Below are positions 60,056-61,531 of a stretch of 61,531 bases of DNA, one piece after another (within the stretch, counting starts at the first letter, position 1; each line of letters opens with the position of its first letter). A program made the translations under genes and the position numbers. A model generated the notes under the pieces. It was not told the origin of the DNA and did no database searches. It saw only the letters and a list, made by a program, of their open reading frames with translations. Source of the DNA: Ichthyophonus hoferi (lineage: Eukaryota; Opisthokonta; Ichthyosporea; Ichthyophonida; Ichthyophonidae); contig NAOQ01000013.1 in assembly GCA_002751075.1 (NCBI GenBank), positions 115,717 through 177,247 on the forward strand, written 5' to 3'.

Positions 60056-60484
60056 AATTGGCAGATTTTCTGTTCTGGATTTATCAAAATTAAATTTAGT
60101 ACTAATGTGCCTAGGTTCAATCTGTGCTTGAGTGTATATATTATTAGTATAACTAATATCCGGTAGAGGATAACTTAAAGCTCTATTTATATCTTCCTGA
60201 ACCTTACGCTTTTGTTTCAGAGTAGGAGAAGCCTTTAATTTCTTACCGAGAAGTATTTTATAGATGCTATAACTATAATCTAAATTCGATTGAGGATAGA
60301 CAGTAATTGTATCTATGCTAGAAGATAAAGTAATACCAGATTCGACTAGTTGACCTTCTAGATCAAGTTCTGGATTATGAGCTTCTAACTCTTGAGATAT
60401 ACCTAACATAATATGGTATCTGTAAAATTTCTGAGGCATTATTTTTCTGGAAATAGTAATCAAATGAGATAATATTGCTAACAT
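60014..60484 (-). CDS. Unknown 156-residue protein with a decayed paralogue nearby
   Basis: An intronless frame from ATG at 60484 to TAA at 60014. Composition is balanced and polar, with no signal peptide, membrane segment or familiar domain. A central part runs SYSIYKILLGKKLKAS, then TLKQKRKVQEDINRAL, which looks helical and basic, followed by PLPDISYTNN. The same block exists in diverged, broken form at 55320-55579 on the opposite strand, showing this is a duplicated family and not a chance ORF. Function unknown. A host orphan family or a remnant of an inserted element are both possible. Confidence 0.55.
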   Translation of the reverse strand: MLAILSHLITISRKIMPQKFYRYHIMLGISQELEAHNPELDLEGQLVESGITLSSSIDTITVYPQSNLDYSYSIYKILLGKKLKASPTLKQKRKVQEDINRALSYPLPDISYTNNIYTQAQIEPRHISTKFNFDKSRTENLPILNKTSNYLLSRRK

Positions 60485-60789
60485 GATTAAATAGTAGTTT
60501 CTTTATTAAGGCTAGAATGTTTACATTTCTATATTATTACTAAGTACTGTTCCGAGTCAATATGTTATGTAAAGATCGAAACAACCAATGAAATATTTTA
60601 AAATTTGAATTGTCTCTTGGCACTAAAACGTGTTTCTTTCAAATTCAAAATTGATTAATAACTTTATCAATCGATGTTAATAAAGTGTCAAATTGACTTT
60701 TGGGTCCTAGCGTGGACAGTTTTCTATAAAATTAATTGGATTAGTAACCCTATGCTTTTATGTTATTAACCAGTCAGAAAATGTAGTCA

Positions 60790-60983
60790 CTACCAAAGAT
60801 CTTTATCAAGCTTTGTAGGAAGAGATATATATCTATGCTTTAATTGGGCAAATACCATAACCATAATAAAGATGATATACAATAAAGGTGCCGCTAAGAT
60901 GTTGATTTCGGCAGATACGATAGTTAAAAGTGCAGTAGAAACTTTGGTTCCAACACTATTTTTTACTTTACCTTTAATCAATT
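60790..60983 (-). other. Exon-like ORF with one membrane segment
   Basis: The minus-strand frame opens at a possible acceptor (CCAATAG) and ends in TAG. Its hydrophobic core (ILAAPLLYIIFIMVMVFA) is flanked by Lys-rich ends. There is no ATG at its start, so if real it is an internal or terminal exon. Its family is not recognised. Confidence 0.25.
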
Positions 60984-61531
60984 CTATTGGTTAGATTATT
61001 GCGTCCAAATAATTGGTTAGCCAATAGGAGGCAGAGAATTATTTTTCATCGGTAAAATTGCATCCAATCCTTTTCAATTATAATCCAGTGTAATTCAAAT
61101 ACATTAATAAAAATGATTTAAGCCAATAACATCTGCAGGCTCTGGCTTTTAGTTTTTCAAATAGAAAAATAAATTACCATTTAGTGGAGACTTGTATGTT
61201 TCATAAAACAATGAGTTGTACATGATTCTCTTGCATCGCAATCCTTACATTATAAGTAATAATATTGATATATGCAAAGTTAAAGTTTTTGATTGTACAC
61301 CAATTAATAATGGCAATGTTAGTTGAACTAAAATAAAAAGGTAATTGACATTAATTTAAACCGTCAAATATCTAGAAAGTATGAAGGTTTGAACCTGTGA
61401 AAATAAATTACAATATATCATACTCATCAATCATAATTAATTAATATAGTACTATATATTTATATCAAACAATAGACATAATACATTTTTAAATATAATT
61501 GTAGAAGATTAGTACATTCACTTATGTACTT
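60984..61531. other. Intergenic AT-rich sequence to the window end
   Basis: No gene, RNA or repeat is recognised. CCAAT/ATTGG pentamers occur near 61010-61030. Confidence 0.5.

Noticed and set aside
1-61531. CRISPR array, prophage or bacterial operon structure
   Set aside because: Spliceosomal introns with consistent phases throughout show nuclear eukaryotic DNA, and no regular direct-repeat/spacer pattern exists. The 46.1-46.7 kb repeat is a degenerate minisatellite.

Overview
This is an AT-rich, intron-rich eukaryotic nuclear window with seven well-supported multi-part genes, long AT-rich spacers, abundant microsatellites and two assembly gaps. Introns are typically GT(A/G)AGT or GTATGT to YAG, and exon phases join exactly in the gene models given here. 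The gene set (mitochondrial FDXR and a short CHCHD4/Mia40, CNOT2, a cyclic-nucleotide-gated channel, a homeodomain protein, a bHLH protein, a double globin and a secreted F-type lectin) suggests an opisthokont, most plausibly an early-diverging fungus or a unicellular relative of animals and fungi. I cannot name the species. Standard stop codons are used (TAA, TAG and TGA all end intact genes).

Layout: 0.7-1.7 kb, an old Ty1/copia relic (+). 5.95-8.19 kb, a homeodomain gene (-) whose third exon also encodes an HLH-like segment. 10.7-17.6 kb, FDXR (+, 9 exons). 18.7-19.3 kb, a small membrane-protein-like gene that reads in three frames. 20.3-21.6 kb, a single-exon bHLH factor (+). 24.6-29.6 kb, a six-exon protein with two globin-like domains (+). 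31.9-35.4 kb, a signal-peptide-bearing F-type lectin gene (-) built by tandem domain duplication and partly decayed, containing the first gap. 39.0-45.1 kb, a CNG-type channel (+, 5 exons; the second gap lies in its last intron). 48.1-53.1 kb, CNOT2/NOT2 (+, 12 exons, poly-Q). 53.6-55.6 kb, small coding-like segments of unknown nature. 56.4-58.2 kb, CHCHD4/MIA40 (-, 5 exons). 59.8-61.0 kb, a cluster of small ORFs on both strands, one with a decayed paralogue at 55.3-55.6 kb.

The genes do not form an obvious operon-like system. Themes are mitochondrial redox (FDXR supplies electrons to ferredoxin; CHCHD4 drives disulfide import in the intermembrane space), sensing (CNG channel, globins, secreted lectin) and regulation (homeodomain/HLH, bHLH, CCR4-NOT subunit). 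The observations I consider most worth follow-up are: the predicted homeodomain-HLH chimera, which could pair with the bHLH protein 12 kb away; the tandem globin in which one domain has Lys where the proximal His is expected; the channel with a non-canonical pore filter; the undescribed small protein family present on both strands; and two gaps flanked by exact ~100-bp duplications, which look like unmerged contig overlaps.
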